From Ctenosaura bakeri (taxonomy: Eukaryota > Chordata > Lepidosauria > Squamata > Iguanidae), in assembly GCA_948474755.1 (NCBI GenBank), contig CAOLHI010001832.1:1-64000 (forward strand): 64,000 nt of DNA. Direction: 5' to 3'. Shown piece by piece: positions 11,985-25,357 of the stretch. Within the stretch, counting starts at the first letter, position 1, and each line of letters starts with the position of its first letter. The notes beneath the pieces are model-generated. The model had not been told where the DNA came from, did not search any database, and worked only from the letters and a program-made list of their open reading frames with translations. Both the position numbers and the translations under genes were made by a program.

Positions 11985-12185
11985 GTGGTGCAGTGTTTAA
12001 AGGACTGAAGAGACTGCCTGCTCAGCTGTGAGGTTCACTGCATGATCTTTGGCTGAGCCCAGTCTCTCCACCCTAAACTACCTCACCAGAGTGTTGTAAG
12101 AATAAAAAATAAATGGTAGAGGCCCTGCATGATGCTTTGAGCTCTGTGGGGGAAAGGCCTAGTATATAATTTATAAGATAAATGA
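11985..12185 (+). mobile_element. MIR/CORE-type tRNA-derived SINE
   Basis: The head GGTGCAGTGTTTAAAGGACT is followed by the CORE-like block CCTCACCAGAGTGTTGTAAG and an end GCTCTGTGGGGGAAAGGCC. Diverged. Confidence 0.55.
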
Positions 12186-13049
12186 ATTGTCATTATTTCT
12201 TGACAGCCGCATCAGGTGAGAAAGATCTGTTACAAAACTTTTGTGCTGTACTGTCCTAAAGTGGTCCTTCCTTAATGGAAGCCACTGATCCATCACTGAG
12301 CATACAGGTAATATGCTCTCATCTGTGCACTAGCTCAAAAAAACTTGACCAAGACCATTTGTAGCTAAATTGAACGCTAAATTTGAAATTTAATCAACAC
12401 AAATTTAGCTCATAAATAAATCCCATAGGGTTTAATGTGGTTTAGTCCAAAATAAACAAACATAAGATTGTAGCTCTAGAGCCTGATAATTTGCACTAAA
12501 TAAAAAAGTATGTTCAACGTTCAGCAGGGTTTACTCTCAAGGAACTCCCTTTTTGTAAAATTCACTTCTTTCTATTTTATGCTGAAACAGACAAACACAG
12601 TTATCTCTTTGAAATTATTGTGCATCTGCTGGGCACAAAATGTTGGCCATAATATATAGTTGGAACAACAGGAAAAATGTGGTCAAACAGAATTCAATTT
12701 ACGTCATGTTATGAGCTCAAAGAGAAGCTTTACAACATTATGTATCATTGGTATTTGACACTACAAAAAATGTTCAAAATGCATTAAAAAATTTCCAACT
12801 GATGTTGGGAGAATGTGAAGAAAAAGTGGACTTTTGAAAAGGGTGAGAAATTCTGGAATTAAATATATTCTGTGGTGTAGACAATACTGGAAGTTAATGT
12901 TCAAATGAAGCCTGAACTGTATTTGTTGAGATAAGTAGAAGATCAACTAGAGAAGAAGAATGGCAAGCTGTTACCGTACACGATCATGTAGCATGACTAC
13001 TATATATACACAGAAGTGGAAGAACACAGATATTCCAACGAAAGAGGAC

Positions 13050-13170
13050 TAGTGATAAAACTCTGTTGGACTTGTTTTAAATGTTTTAATGTGTTTATTT
13101 ATTGTTGGAAGCCACTGTGGGTCCTATTCTGGGAGAAAAGTGGCCTACAAATATAATAAATAAATAAATA
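13050..13170 (+). mobile_element. L2-like LINE, extreme 3' end
   Basis: GAAGCCACTGTGGGTCC, then CTGGGAGAAAAGTGGCC and a TAAA tail match the 3' ends of the other L2-like copies. Confidence 0.65.
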
Positions 13171-14408
13171 AGTAAGTAAGCAAGCAAGCACACAAGCTGA
13201 AATAGATAAATATATAAAAATGCTGAGAGAAAAATTAGTAGTAATTTTTTTTCAAAAGTCTGAGAACCTTTCATAGGGTTTTTGCAAAAAAAAAGAAAAC
13301 AATGTGCTGACTACAGGTTTCGAAAAGTAGCAGTCTAAGCACTGTAATGATATCTGTAGTTAGAGAAATTATTTTATCGAGTCATCTATAATTTACGTTA
13401 GGAAAGCTGGAAACCAATGTGTATTTCTTTTACTTAGTATTCTCATTGTCTTGGATTATCTTTAGCATTTTGTATTCTCTTTTTTCATATCATTTCTTCT
13501 TTGTTTTTCTTCTGTATTTATTGTTGCAATTTGTTGTTCTTTCTTTCTTTGTGCATTTTGAAAATTCTCAATAAATGTTGAAAGAAAGAAAGGAACTACT
13601 GTGCATCTGCAAAAAATGTTCTCACCTGTATAACGACTTCACTTTTCCCAGGCTGAGCTAGTTGCTCATTTTAAAAAATGGGGTGGAGGGGGTGGGTCGG
13701 AGAGAGTTAAACATGGGTTATTCCAGGTTTTACACTGTACTTTCCCTTCTCTGACCCACTGGATTAATCCTTAGGGGTTAGTTTGGTGCTATCCAAAGAC
13801 TATCAGTGCTTTCATCAGGGGGAGGAGGGATTCCACAAACAGAAGAATACAGTCTATCATATGGGTGGAACAAATATGGAATTTTCCCTGAAGAAGGTGA
13901 ACAATTTGTTGATAGAAATTCACAGTCAAAAAGGACAGAGTTCCTAACCCAACAGCGTTGTGCAAATGGCAATACCGCTATTGTGACAGTATATTGCTCT
14001 AATGGCCTCTAGTGCAGAAATGGGCCAAGACAGCTGTCAAGCTTGGCTGTCTGTAGCCATTCACTAATCAGGGGGAAATGGAGTGACTCAGGAGACCAAG
14101 AAACACCCATCTCAGTTGCAGCTGCAGCCAAAAGGAAAAGAAATTCTGTCACTCTCCTGCATGGAAGGCAATCTCATTTTTCTTCACCTCAGAGCCAAGA
14201 CGGACAGCCTCTAGGCTGCATGAAGTGGTTTCCACTCCCTCACTCCCTGCTGGGGAACAGTGGGAGGAATGATCCCCAGGGAAATGAAAGCTGCTAGGCA
14301 CGGGGAGAGGGGCAGAGTTGCACATGTGGAGTAATATCTTACCCAAGGAAAATATAGGAGCTCAGTCCATATGTGTATGTTGGATTAGGCAGGACTGAAA
14401 AGAAAATA

Positions 14409-15346
14409 CAGTTATGTCTCAGTTAACAAAGTCAATTTGTTCTGGGATGTTATTTCTTTAATAGAAACTTCGGTACCGGAGGCAGAAACAACATGGAAAT
14501 AATACAAATAAGTTCTTACATCCCCTCCAAAAAAGGAAGAGCAGCTAGAACATGTTTAAGCAGACTTTCTCTTCTGAAATAAAGATATGCACACGTGAAG
14601 TGAAACAACCAGATCAGGTAAGCATTGTATGAGGATTTGGAATCCTCTAGAGACAACTTCAAGACTTCTTCCAAACTCTATCCCGGTGTGATTTTTTTTC
14701 TTTCACCAGCCTCCACTTTTCTGATAATTTCCAATTTGTTGGCCAAACTTATACCTCTATGCTTGTTAACACACTGGGAGTAGCTGGGGGGCTTCTCTGT
14801 TTTCCTGTTCATGTATGCTTACTAAGGGATTCCAAAGGCAGTGGTGGTTTACCTTGCCCGTTGCAAAGATATGCACATGGGTATAATCGGGTCGGGAAGA
14901 ACAGAATTCTGCTCTTTCCCTGGTCAAGCTATATTGCATTGTTCACCACAGAAATGCTTTTGCAATGCAACACTGAAAGTTTGTGGTTCTCCAGCCCTCC
15001 TTCACCATCTTCTCATGTTGCTAACAAAGAATCTTCTGACTAGACAGAGGACCTGGAAGCAAGAGGTACTGGGCAAGCATAAAAAGACTTTGGTCATTTC
15101 TGCACTACACTGTTCTAGTGCTATTATTGTACTTTCAACATCCTATGGAATTCAGGGTTTGTAGTTTCTTGAGGTCAAAGAGCTCTCTGACTGAGAATTC
15201 TAAAACCCCTCCCTAAACTGCAAACTCCAAGGATTCCATAGTATGTTGAAAGTGGAATAATAGTACTATAACAGTGTAATGTGGAAATGGCCTTTGTAAA
15301 AAGAAGCTTCTTTCTCAGAGGCTTTGTTAACTGAGGCATGCCAGCA
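14409..15346. mobile_element. Tc1/mariner-like element interrupted by a MITE
   Basis: Left end CAGTTATGTCTCAGTTAACA; right end TTTGTTAACTGAGGCATGCC. Apart from the 201-bp insertion at 15092 it lines up with the copy at 27922. No transposase frame is recognised. Confidence 0.7.
15092..15292. mobile_element. Palindromic Harbinger-like MITE inside a Tc1-like element (201 bp)
   Basis: Termini GGTCATTTCTGCAC and GTGGAAATGGCC, with TTT on both sides. The host element has an uninterrupted relative at 27922-28673, which shows the same sequence with a single TTT at that point. The arms contain CCACTTTCAACATCCTATGG and its complement. Confidence 0.85.
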
Positions 15347-17539
15347 TGTGTCATTCATGTTTATATTTGGTAGTAAAAGAAAAACACAAAGGAGCTTTTC
15401 CTTTCCTTCCTCTCCAAACCAACATTTGTTCACACTACCAAAGGCTTTCCAATTGAAAGCCACCGTCTCCCTCTCTTTGCTCTCCCTCTTTCCCCTTCTC
15501 ACTTCATATACACAGTCTGTCTCCTCATTTTCTCAGAATACAAATCTGGATTTAATTCATGTCAGGTTTCAGTTGTGGAGGAGCATGATTTCAATATCAA
15601 ATTAGGCCACAAATAATAAAAGTCCCTCTTGGCCATCAAAGACAAGGGAAAGAATGACATGATGCGCAGGTCACATGTACTCGTACTCATTTTTGCAGGC
15701 CCTAAGCCCCTTCTGCCTCCCCGCTCCCCAATACTGAGGCAAAAAGAACTGCTACTCCTGGAAATGCAGACAGGCAGACAGAGACACAGATACAGATACA
15801 CAGACACCTTGTCCCTCTCCCAAGGAATATCGCAGTTAATCAGCAGGCTTAACCGCCACTTCCAGTTTAATTTTGGAGCATCGTAAAGACCACTGTAAGT
15901 CTCAGGGGAGAGAAAATGGCCTCTAGACCCCCAGAGTTTGCCTCTAAACTTACTGCCTCTACACGCTTTTGGAGAGCAGAACTTCCTTCTCCCTGCCCCT
16001 GTCCTTCCACTAGTAAATGGTCATAGATTTGAACAAATTAAATATAGGAGGTTTTAGGAAAGATGACATGTGATGCAGGCAGCTTTAGAGCCATGGGACT
16101 TTTCTTTGCAGTTATGTCCCTTCCTGTGAATGTAAGATGAATTCCCTTCGCACATCATGTGTAGGGATATTATTAATTAATTTTTAGGAAAGACTGTAGG
16201 TTGTTAAAAAACGTAAGAATTATGTAATGTACCTCCATGCTTTACTGTGTTATATTCACTCCTCTGGCCAGTGTTTCAGCAGCTTCTAATCTGAATTTGT
16301 GTTCTTGGATCATTGTTCAAATTGCATGTCTTCACTTGTCTCCACTGGGTGTCCAAAAGCCTAGACTGGGCATCCATTTGGCCACAGAAGCATTCCTTAC
16401 AAAATACTTTTTACCAAAGGTTAAAGAAGGTTAAAGAAGTACAAAAACATTTTTTAACTAAAAATAGGAGCCATCTCTGATAAATGGGGAAAGTTGGAGC
16501 ATACAGAAATGATGTAACCCACTGAAAGCCAATCAGGTGATTCAAGAAAGCTAGTGAAGTCTAGTCTTTGGATCAAAACACGCCCTACCTTGATCAAGAA
16601 TCCTTTTGGAACAAGCAAATGGCATAAACGCTAAGAAAGAACTATCTGTATTGTGTAGTCTACTTGGGTGATGCTCCATTAACGGAGAAAAGCAGATGAT
16701 GCCCCTAGTGACTGTCTAGGTCAAAACTGAAAGAAGTTTTCCCTGTGGCAGACACTGAAAGGTGTTTGGTGGCGATAGGTGTAACTGTGCTTACTTTAGG
16801 CATTTGAAGAAGATACCATCTAATTAATTCAACCAATTATCCAAGTGGAAGGGTCCTTTTATTAGCTCTTTAAGATGGGGTCCTGGCAAAACAGACCATG
16901 CCTCTTAAATACATTCCCCCATCCATTAACTCTAAGTGGTCCATTAAGATAAAATTAATTGTTGCATGCCACTGAAAAGCCAATATTAAGGGGCTTTACA
17001 TTAAGCCCCCATGGGTCCCATGAAAGCACAGTTTGTGCAGGATAATTAAAAGTGTACTGTATGCTATAAATAAATGTGTCGTATGGAACAACAGACCATA
17101 AACTATTGAATTAGATTTGTAACAACTGCAACAACCAAAAGCAATTGCATTTTTAATGCTATGGAATATAGGCACTATGTATCATTAAGTAGGAAAGAAA
17201 AGAAGATTCACGGGCTGCTTCCAAATGGTAATGCACCATATCCAATAAATCTTTGCAATACGAGTAAACAACAGCATATATAGAAGATAACACATTCTTA
17301 CAGGTAGAACAGAGTTGGTGAATTGGAATGTGAACTTGTATTGGCTGCCTTCCTATTCTTCTGCTCATTATACATGCTTCATTCTGCAGGCTGATGAACT
17401 CCTTGTGTCACTCAAGTGTGCTATTATAATCAAAAGTTATAATCAAAAGTTGGACACCTTATAACAGTAAACTGTATACAGAATAGCTCACAAAGGTGCT
17501 CAGATGCCAATGGTGACAGTAAAGGAACAGCTGTGCTGT

Positions 17540-17650
17540 TGCTTTTGTGTGCCTTCAAATAATTTCTGACTTATGGAGATCCTTACTCAAATCTATTCCA
17601 GGTCCTCTCTTGGCAAGATTTGAACAGAATAGGTTTGCCATTGCCATAGC
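17540..17650 (-). mobile_element. Sauria-type SINE fragment
   Basis: GTGTGCCTTCAAATAATTTC, then GACTTATGGAGATCC is the BovB-like 3' part of the SINE read in reverse, followed by GGTTTGCCATTGCC. The tRNA head is lost. Confidence 0.6.
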
Positions 17651-18699
17651 AGCCTGGCTTAAAACAATTCAGAATTCTGGAGAGTGGGGTGGACACCTTC
17701 TCACCAATCTAGATGGCTCCACAGCTAGCTCCTTCAACTCTCCTCCAAAGGAGAAGGCGGACAGCAGTGAGGGGGAAATACTGACAACTTACATAAGCAG
17801 TGATTAGCAAGTCCTATTTATTTCTATTTATGTACTCTGGATTGAACACTGGATTTAAATTCTGAATTGTTGACTTCAACTTCAATCCAGGTTCAAGTGT
17901 CAACTTGAGTAGATCCATTTACTTAAGTGCTGATTTATCATTCAACAATTGATTCACTGCTTCTGATTTAACTGGATTTTAGCCTTCATTTTAACTTGTT
18001 GATTATATTTTGTAACTGTTTCTCCACACCCCAAAATATGATCTTTGGTAATAAATTGAATGTTTATTGTGAAAGATTTTGGACAAAGACCACCGTAGAA
18101 AAGTAGCATACAAATTAAATTAAACTCTAATTGATGACAATTCTACTTCTGTATGTCAGGTAGAGTTATATTTTATGATGTTTAATTTTTTTCTGGGAAT
18201 ATTCAAAAAGCAGAGTATGGAATAATTTCTTTTAGAATGATGGGACAAAACATTTAGAACAAGGTGTTCATATATTCATTTTCCCCACATTATTTATAAA
18301 TACTATATAGCAGGTAGACTTTTTTGTAAGATCACGCACAGTATTTTGCATCATTGTAATTCTTGGGGTTGGTTTCCTATTCTCAGTTCTTCTTCTGGGA
18401 CTGAGTGCTTTATATCTGCAGGTCACTGTGGAGGACTACAGTAGACAAAATAAGTCCCTTTGTTTTACTAATGTCTATGGTTTCTTCTGGTTTTAATAGT
18501 TTTTTTTTAACATGCTTCTCATAAATAGGCAAACGTACTAAGTTACCTATAGTTCAGGTGTTTACAATTCAGGACCTTGCAGCTGAAATACAGAAGTGGG
18601 GTCAGAACCTTGAACACAACTGTTCAGTGATGGGCGCAGGGACAAAGATAATTACTGTCATAGTGAATGTAGAGAAATAAAAGACAACAACAAAAAAAG

Positions 18700-19150
18700 G
18701 AAGAGCAAGTTAGGATTGTCCACACTTCATATTTCCAGTTTCTAGGTGTGGTTGTGAAAGCTGGACAGTGAAGAAAGCCGATAGGAAGAAAATCAACTCA
18801 TTTCAAATGTGGTGCTGGAGGAGTATTCTGCAGATACCCTGGACTGCCAAGAAGACAAATAAATGGGCCTTAGAGCAAATCAAGACTGAACTCTCCACAG
18901 AAGCCAAGATGGCTGAACCGAGACTATACCGCTTTGGACATATCATGGGAAGACACAACTCACTAGAAAAGACAATTACAAAGATACAAGGCAGTAAGAA
19001 AAGAGCAAGACTGCATTACAGGCGGGCAGAGCCAGCCAAGGAAGCACAGCCCTGAGTTTGCAAGAGCTGAACAGAGTAGCTGAGGATAAGGTGATGTGGA
19101 GGTTTCTCGTTCATAGGCTTGCCATAACTCAAAGTTGAAGTTAACAACAA
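18700..19150 (+). mobile_element. RTE/BovB LINE, 3' end
   Basis: The C-terminal reverse-transcriptase remnant is readable (INSFQMWCWRSILQIPW, AEPRLYRFGHIMGR, LEKTI). 5'-truncated. The 3' end CCATAACTCAAAGTTGAAG is the source-like tail shared with Sauria SINEs. Confidence 0.8.
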
Positions 19151-20511
19151 ACCATTAAATAAAAACAGATCTGAGAAAAAGGAAAGACATCACACAAAAC
19201 AACTGAATGCAAAAAGATGACAGCAAGTGCGCAAACGAATAGATGAATTGATAAATGAGAAAAGTAACCTAGAATAACAGTTCTTAAAAAAAAAAAGAGC
19301 TTAATGTAGTGGCAACAATAATGAACTAACCAGGGTTTAACTGTATGAAGCTGTATGTTCTTACATTTGATTCATTTCGATTCTACCACATGACCTAGTA
19401 GAGCTCTCACTGTGGCTTATGGAAATATATTGGTAATAAAATAATAAAACAACAACAACAAGATAATAGTGAGATAGATCTACAGACCAAACTGGATAAC
19501 ATCATGATCCTGAATATGAGGGGAAAGGCAAGAGTGCAAGGGGAGAGTGAGATGCATTAGAAAGCATTTTCACAAAAGCTTAAAAAGCACACCTACAATC
19601 TGTACCCAGCACAAACATTCTTGTTGTATTAGAAGGAAATAGAGACGTTACATGAGTTCCTGCAATTCATTCTGCAACAAACTATGTTGTCTACACCTCT
19701 AGATAGTAAAAAAGATTTACAATAATAATTTGGGAGGAGAAACACATAGGAGATGCTGGTTTTGCTTTTCACGGGGAGGGTGTTCCATGTTTTGTGCATT
19801 TCTTGTGATTTCAGAGCTTTTCTCATAGCCCATGAAATGGGTGCCAGCTTTCTACTTCTCTAACTTGGTCGTTTTGGCCAGCTTTGATTGTAGTAAGCAT
19901 AATTGTTGAGTACTAAAGTGGTGATTGTTCATTGTGGAACAATTACAAGTTGTCACTTTCTCGGTAATATTTTTCTTTACTCTGAGACCAATTAGCTTCT
20001 GTTGACAGCAATCTTAAAACTCTGATTATGTGACAACTGTATAGTAAATGTCATAAACACTATTAGCTATTTGAGAATTTATAAGCTATGTATTTTGTGT
20101 CTTGTAAAAACTGCCCACTGCTCTCCTCTGCTCAACAGCATAATCCCCAATATTCAGGCTGTGCTTTTGCTTCTGTAGCACAATTGCATCTCTAACACAA
20201 GAGAGAGAGGCTCCATCAAGCTCTAGGGTACTCACAGGCTTTCAGGAAAACCAGGGTTAAAGGTATGCAGATCCCAAAGTGGAGCAAAACAGTCTAATAA
20301 AATGTGAGCATGCTCAGTGGCACAGAGCACTGACTGAATGCTGAAGGGTGGTGGATGGAAAAGCAGGCTCAGGGATGATATGGCTTCCCTCCTTATTACA
20401 GGACCCACGTATATAGACAGTACCATATGCAAGCAAGTGTGGTTTTCAGAGTCAGTGGGCAAGGCCTTACTGCTGATGGGAAATGCCAGAAGGTGCATAG
20501 GGAAGAAAATG

Positions 20512-20745
20512 CCCTGTTCCCACAAGTCATACTGCAGAATTATACTGCTATTCTTCCACTTTAACCGACATGCCTACATCCTACAGAATCCTGGGATTTT
20601 TGGTTAGAGAAAAGAGAATTCTCAGATGGAGAGATCTAATGCCTCATCAAAACTACATATCTCAGGAATCCATTGAATGTTGCCATAGCAGCTAAAGTGG
20701 AATCACAGGGCTAGAAATGTGTTGCATGAAAGGACTGAAACAAAT
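20512..20745. mobile_element. Palindromic Harbinger-like MITE, old copy
   Basis: The half-arms read CTTCCACTTTAAC, then CCTACAGAATCCTGGG on the left and GCTAAAGTGGAATCAC on the right. The ends are too decayed to give target duplications. Confidence 0.6.
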
Positions 20746-20794
20746 CTGGTGATACCTGGATGCAACTGCTAGACACCACACATGGGAAGGGGAC

Positions 20795-20983
20795 AACCTG
20801 TGTGTTTTCAAGTCATTTCTGACTTACAGTGATCCTAAGGTGGATCTCTCACAGGTTTTTCTGGGGCTGTGTTTGATGTGCCCAAGGTCATGTAGTGGGT
20901 TTCCATGGCCAAGAGGGGAATTTGAACCCTGGTCTCCAGGATTATAGTTCAATGCTTAGACTACTACATCATGCTGGCTCTAC
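20795..20983 (-). mobile_element. Sauria-type SINE
   Basis: Minus-sense copy with a recognisable tRNA-like head (GCTTAGACTACTACATCATG in reverse) and B-box region (TTTGAACCCTGGTCTCCAGG in reverse). Confidence 0.75.
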
Positions 20984-21156
20984 AGGAGACAACAAGAGTG
21001 GCCTTATGTCCTACTTTACATAGGACAGTCCCCTGAAGAGCCACCTGAGGACTTTTATCTATTTCAAGCACTTTTCTGTGTGAAGGTGTGCCCAATCCAA
21101 GACAAAGAAGCATGCGAACAGAGAGCAGTGGCTTTGCAACTACCGATCAATACTTA

Positions 21157-21334
21157 GGCCATTTCTGCACAACACTCTTATAGAGTAATGATTCCACTTT
21201 CAACCTCTTATGGAATCCTGGGGTTTGCAGTTTCAGGAGGGGCCGGCTGGCCCTTCCTGGAACTGCAAACCCCAGGATCCATAGGAGATTGAAAGTGGAA
21301 TCATCGTCCTATAAGAGTGTCGTGTGGAAACGTT
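21157..21334. mobile_element. Palindromic Harbinger-like MITE
   Basis: The left end GGCCATTTCTGCAC follows TTA. The arms are near-perfect complements around GTTTGCAGTTTCAGG / GGAACTGCAAACCCC. The right terminus has mutated (GTGTGGAAACG). Confidence 0.75.
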
Positions 21335-22658
21335 CTCGGAATCTGGATAGCAAACTGATCAGGCACATGTCATCTGATCCCAGTCTTTCCCATGAAGTGA
21401 GATGTACAGCACTCCCACTGAGATTATAGCCCTTATTTCTGAATTTGGATGAGTACATATTAATCAGCACATGTGCATTTCATGTCAACCTTCTCCTCCA
21501 TTTTTTGCTAATGCATTTCATCTTCTCCCTCTCCCTCCCTCCCTCCCTCTCTCTCTCATTCTCTCTCTTTTTAGGAATGAGCAAATGGCCCTTACAAGGC
21601 ATCTTTGAAGAATGGCTGTTGGAACAGCCCTACCAGCAGCAATCTCTAAGGCCTGGGGACACCACAGTTTTTGTTATGTTACCACTCACTCTCTTAGTCA
21701 ACATAACATTCTCTCTTTTTTTAATGCATGAATTTTCACTCATTGTTAACTTCCTTGTACTTCTCCAGCAGAAAGGAAGCATATAAATATTTAAACAAAC
21801 TCATGTATACATACATATTTTTCAATGTCTACCTCCGGTGGGATCTATTAACAATTTACAGAGCTCACTGCAAAGAGAATTTTCATAGGAGACAGCAGAT
21901 GTGACAAAACTGTAATCTGCTGTCACCGCTACCTCTTTAGATAGTTCTAGCCCAGAGTAGAAAGCTTAAAAAGTATCATTTGACATGAAGGTGATCCCAT
22001 TTTTCTAAGAACTAGAGTCAAAATGCTTTTTTCCTTATTTCTGTAATGCAAATAGGCTATGATGAAAGTGCATCTGCACTAATACACTGAACACCTCCGT
22101 ACTGCAGCACTTTAAAGGGCATAATTATTCATGCTAAGCTGAAAGGCAGGTGAAATATCATCTCACTCTGAAACGTTTATGTAACTCTGCAAAAGTGCCA
22201 TGGACCCTTTGGGGAATTTTTAAAAGGTGTGGAGGCTCCACACTGAGGCAAGGACTGGATTAATAAAATGGTTATCATTAACCATATATTTGATTGATAA
22301 ATATGATTAATAAAATGATTATTAGTCTAACTATTATGTGAAACTGCAAGTTCAGTTAAAAAAATAGAGCCCCCTCATAATCTGAGGCCCTAAATTTCAT
22401 CTAGAGCTACCTGCAAATCCAGCAGCAAATGTAGTCTGTAGCTCAATTTCCATTCTTGATACATGTTAAAAATGAGGGCTATTATTCCAGCTCTCACTCT
22501 TAACAGCTGGCATCATATTGTCCCTGTAAGCAAACCTGAATACCTATATGATGATACAACATAGCCTGTCCAGTATGAAGCTAGGAGGATTGCTCTCCTT
22601 CCAAATTGGCTTTGTGGTATAAACTTAAACTGATTAGCTAAATGGCATTGAGACTTCA

Positions 22659-22850
22659 ATGCAGGGTGGTGTAGAGGTTTGAGTGTTGTACCATGACTTT
22701 GGAGACCAGGCTTCGAATCCGCCCTCAGTCATGGAAACCCACTGGGTGACCTTGAGCACGTCATCTCAGAGGAAGAGAATGGCAAACCCCTCTCTGAAGA
22801 AATCTTGCCAAGAAATGACTTCATGGCAAACAATGACAATAAACCGGGGC
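22659..22850 (+). mobile_element. Sauria-type SINE
   Basis: The tRNA-like head GGTGGTGTAGAGGTTTGAG, B-box-like GGCTTCGAATCC, then the family body (GGAAACCCACTGGGTGACC, AATGGCAAACCCC). Not a functional tRNA gene. Confidence 0.8.
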
Positions 22851-23274
22851 TTCATTGTGTTCTCAATGTGATCACTTACAATCACCAGAGCAAAAAAAGG
22901 CGATAAAAGGAGGAACTGTACAGCTTGGAAAACCCATTTTGGACTATAAAACCTATGTTGTCTGAGGATTTGGGGAGTTGTAGTTGAAAAGAAATTTTCT
23001 ACCCTTTCAGAAAATAGCATTGGAAAACTGGAGTGGAGAGAAACTCTTATTTCAGTAAACACACATACACACAAAGGTGAACATTGGCAGCTTGTAGGGC
23101 ACATTTCATTTCAGGCCCTTGAAACTCCTATTTTCACACGAAAAATGTACAACAGAGAACACTCAGCGCAACACTAATAAATACTCATTACGATGTTCAG
23201 AATGGGTTGGTTTAGAAAATATTATAGTTAATCTTAGTCACATACAAAAGACATATCCAGAAACATGGAGGGCC

Positions 23275-23395
23275 ATATGGGTCAGGGCTGTGAATCATGT
23301 GATTCTCCAGATATTGCTGGACTACAGTTCTCAACTTTCTTCCCCATTGGCTATACTGGATAGGACTTCTGGGAGCTGAAACCAAACAACACCAA
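23275..23395. mobile_element. Short hAT-like palindromic MITE (GGACTACAACTCCCA type)
   Basis: GCTGGACTACAGTTCTCAAC on the left and GGACTTCTGGGAGCTGAAAC on the right are the inverted arms. Weaker relatives are seen at about 2110-2205, 6565-6665 and 43350-43435. Confidence 0.5.
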
Positions 23396-23531
23396 GAGGG
23401 CTATATGCAGAAAATCTGCACAGCAGGGGGAAGAATTCCTCTTGTGTGCTAGTTCCCTAAATGCAGGAAAGGTATCAGCTTGTTTATGTGGTACAGCACT
23501 TAGAACTGCAGTCCTGCAGTCTACAGGAGTG

Positions 23532-23588
23532 AATTCCCAGTAGGATTGTCCCCTGTGGATTCCCAGTAGGATTATCCCCTGTGGATTT
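23532..23588. repeat. 26-bp tandem duplication
   Basis: ATTCCCAGTAGGATTRTCCC plus CTGTGG is present twice in a row with one difference. Confidence 0.85.
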
Positions 23589-23612
23589 CAAAATATTGTG
23601 CATGTCATTAAG

Positions 23613-23740
23613 GGCCCTTTCACCTATACTATTAATGCACTGCGATTCCACTTTAACTGCCATGGAGCCATCCTGGGGAATCCTGCGATCTGCAGTTTAG
23701 GAAAGAGGTACCGTATTTAGAATTCTCAGCCATGTAGCTC
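23613..23740. mobile_element. Palindromic Harbinger-like MITE, left half only
   Basis: Starts GGGCCCTTTCACCTATAC, then GATTCCACTTTAACTGCC and GAATCCTGCGATCTGCAG. The right arm is missing. Confidence 0.55.
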
Positions 23741-23879
23741 CTCTAGTGGCTCACCAAAGTACTCAGCTCACTTGTGGCAGTCTGAGGAATCTCAGCTTTT
23801 ACACCAAGGAAATAAATTTGAGAACCTATTATCTAGGAATGGTCATCTACAGGCATAAAAGAAAAACAGGAAAAACTAT

Positions 23880-24150
23880 GGCCCTTTCTGCACTATGCCA
23901 TGGTCCTGCGCCGCCCTGTTGCAATTGCCAGAATTGGATCCGGACCCAAACGCTCACCCCCACAATGGTCGGGATCGTTGTATGAAGGGAGGCTGCTACT
24001 GGATCTTATCTGGTAATTGTTTACAGCACTACCATTATGGCTGGTGAAGTGACAGCAACAGGACCACAACAACGTTGTGTGATGGCACACATCACAGGCC
24101 AGCAGCACCACATCCCCATGCAGGGATAGCACCATGGTGCAGTAAGGGCC
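23880..24150. mobile_element. Harbinger-like MITE of a third family (271 bp)
   Basis: Termini GGCCCTTTCTGCACTATGCC and CACCATGGTGCAGTAAGGGCC-type inverted ends with identical TAT on both sides. The interior is unlike the 421-bp family. Confidence 0.75.
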
Positions 24151-24926
24151 TATGTTGCCACCTTGAACATGTTGCCACCTTACACAATGACCATTTACAA
24201 TACATTGTTTCAGTATAGGGAATAGTGATAGACTAGTAAAAATGTTTGACAAAACATATTTGCACACTTTTATGTCCCTGCCCATTCTACATTTCTTCAT
24301 TCACCACTGCCTGTGTTCAAGGTATTGAGGCTGAACAAACTTTTGGGCTGGCTGTGGGATAGCGTAAGAACAATTCAGATCCTATTGCTTTCCAGATACA
24401 ATAGACATGGAAATTGTTCTCATCTCCATATCCTTTTAAAAGATATATTGAGAAAAGTTTTTTTAAAAAAGAGACAGAGAGGACTGAACGGTTGCCCTCA
24501 GTCATCTTATGGTGTCTGGGAATCATCCTGTGAGTTTTCTTTTGCTCCAAAAGCAAAAATAAGTGTCCTTAGCTTAGAAGTAACATGGTTTCCAGAGTGA
24601 AAACTGTGGAGGGCTCCTGTTCTTTTAATGGTGGTGTATTACCAGGTTGCATAAGAAGTAACATCTACTGAAATATACAGTATAAAAGGTACAGGAACAC
24701 CCTCTAGTTTTCAGTCTGGCAACCCTAAGTGGCTTCCTTTCTTTCTTCCTTCCTTTGGCATGCTCTGCTTTTGGTTATGGTGGGATTTTTCCAAGACAAT
24801 ATGAAGAATAGAGAAATACCATGAAAAAATTGGAAATATCATATGGTCCTAGGCAATACAATGTCACAAAGAACACTTTTTTTGCACGGGGGGAAAGGGG
24901 CTTCTTCACAGGGCATGACTGACTAC

Positions 24927-25357
24927 GGCCCTTTCCGCAGCTTACCTTTTTGTGGAGCTTGGGTGCGGGGATCGCGTGAGCAGCCTCTTGTGAGAGGCTT
25001 TCGCGTTCCCGTTGCTTCAGCTCTGCAGCCTCTGCCTGCTCGTGAGCAGGTAGCGTGAGAGCCCCTCCTCTTCCTTCCGCAGCGCACCCTGGGATTTTCC
25101 CAGGCTGCGCTGGGGCAGGAAGCGCAAGTGCCGTGGCTCCAGAGCTCCGCACACATGGTAAATGCGCGTGGGGCCCTGGAGCGATGTGCGATCTTGCACC
25201 ATTTTTGGCTCAAAACCGAAAATGAAATAGTGTGCGATCGGTGCCTGCCAGCCCCTGGAGCATAGCACGATTGCGAGTGTGTCATGTGGACTGCTCCTCA
25301 CAATCGCGCAATATTCCAGGGGCCCTTTTGCATGGCAAATGCCATGCAAAAAGGGCC
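24927..25357 (+). mobile_element. CpG-rich Harbinger-like MITE, copy C (431 bp)
   Basis: Termini GGCCCTTTCCGCAG and GCAAAAAGGGCC are flanked by TAC on the left and TAT on the right. It has the same internal order as copies A and B, including the central hairpin (partly decayed). Confidence 0.75.

Noticed and set aside
22659..22850. tRNA-like A and B boxes as tRNA genes (also at 43.5, 50.5 and 59.5 kb)
   Set aside because: No complete cloverleaf; the sequence continues into the SINE body, so these are retroposon promoters.
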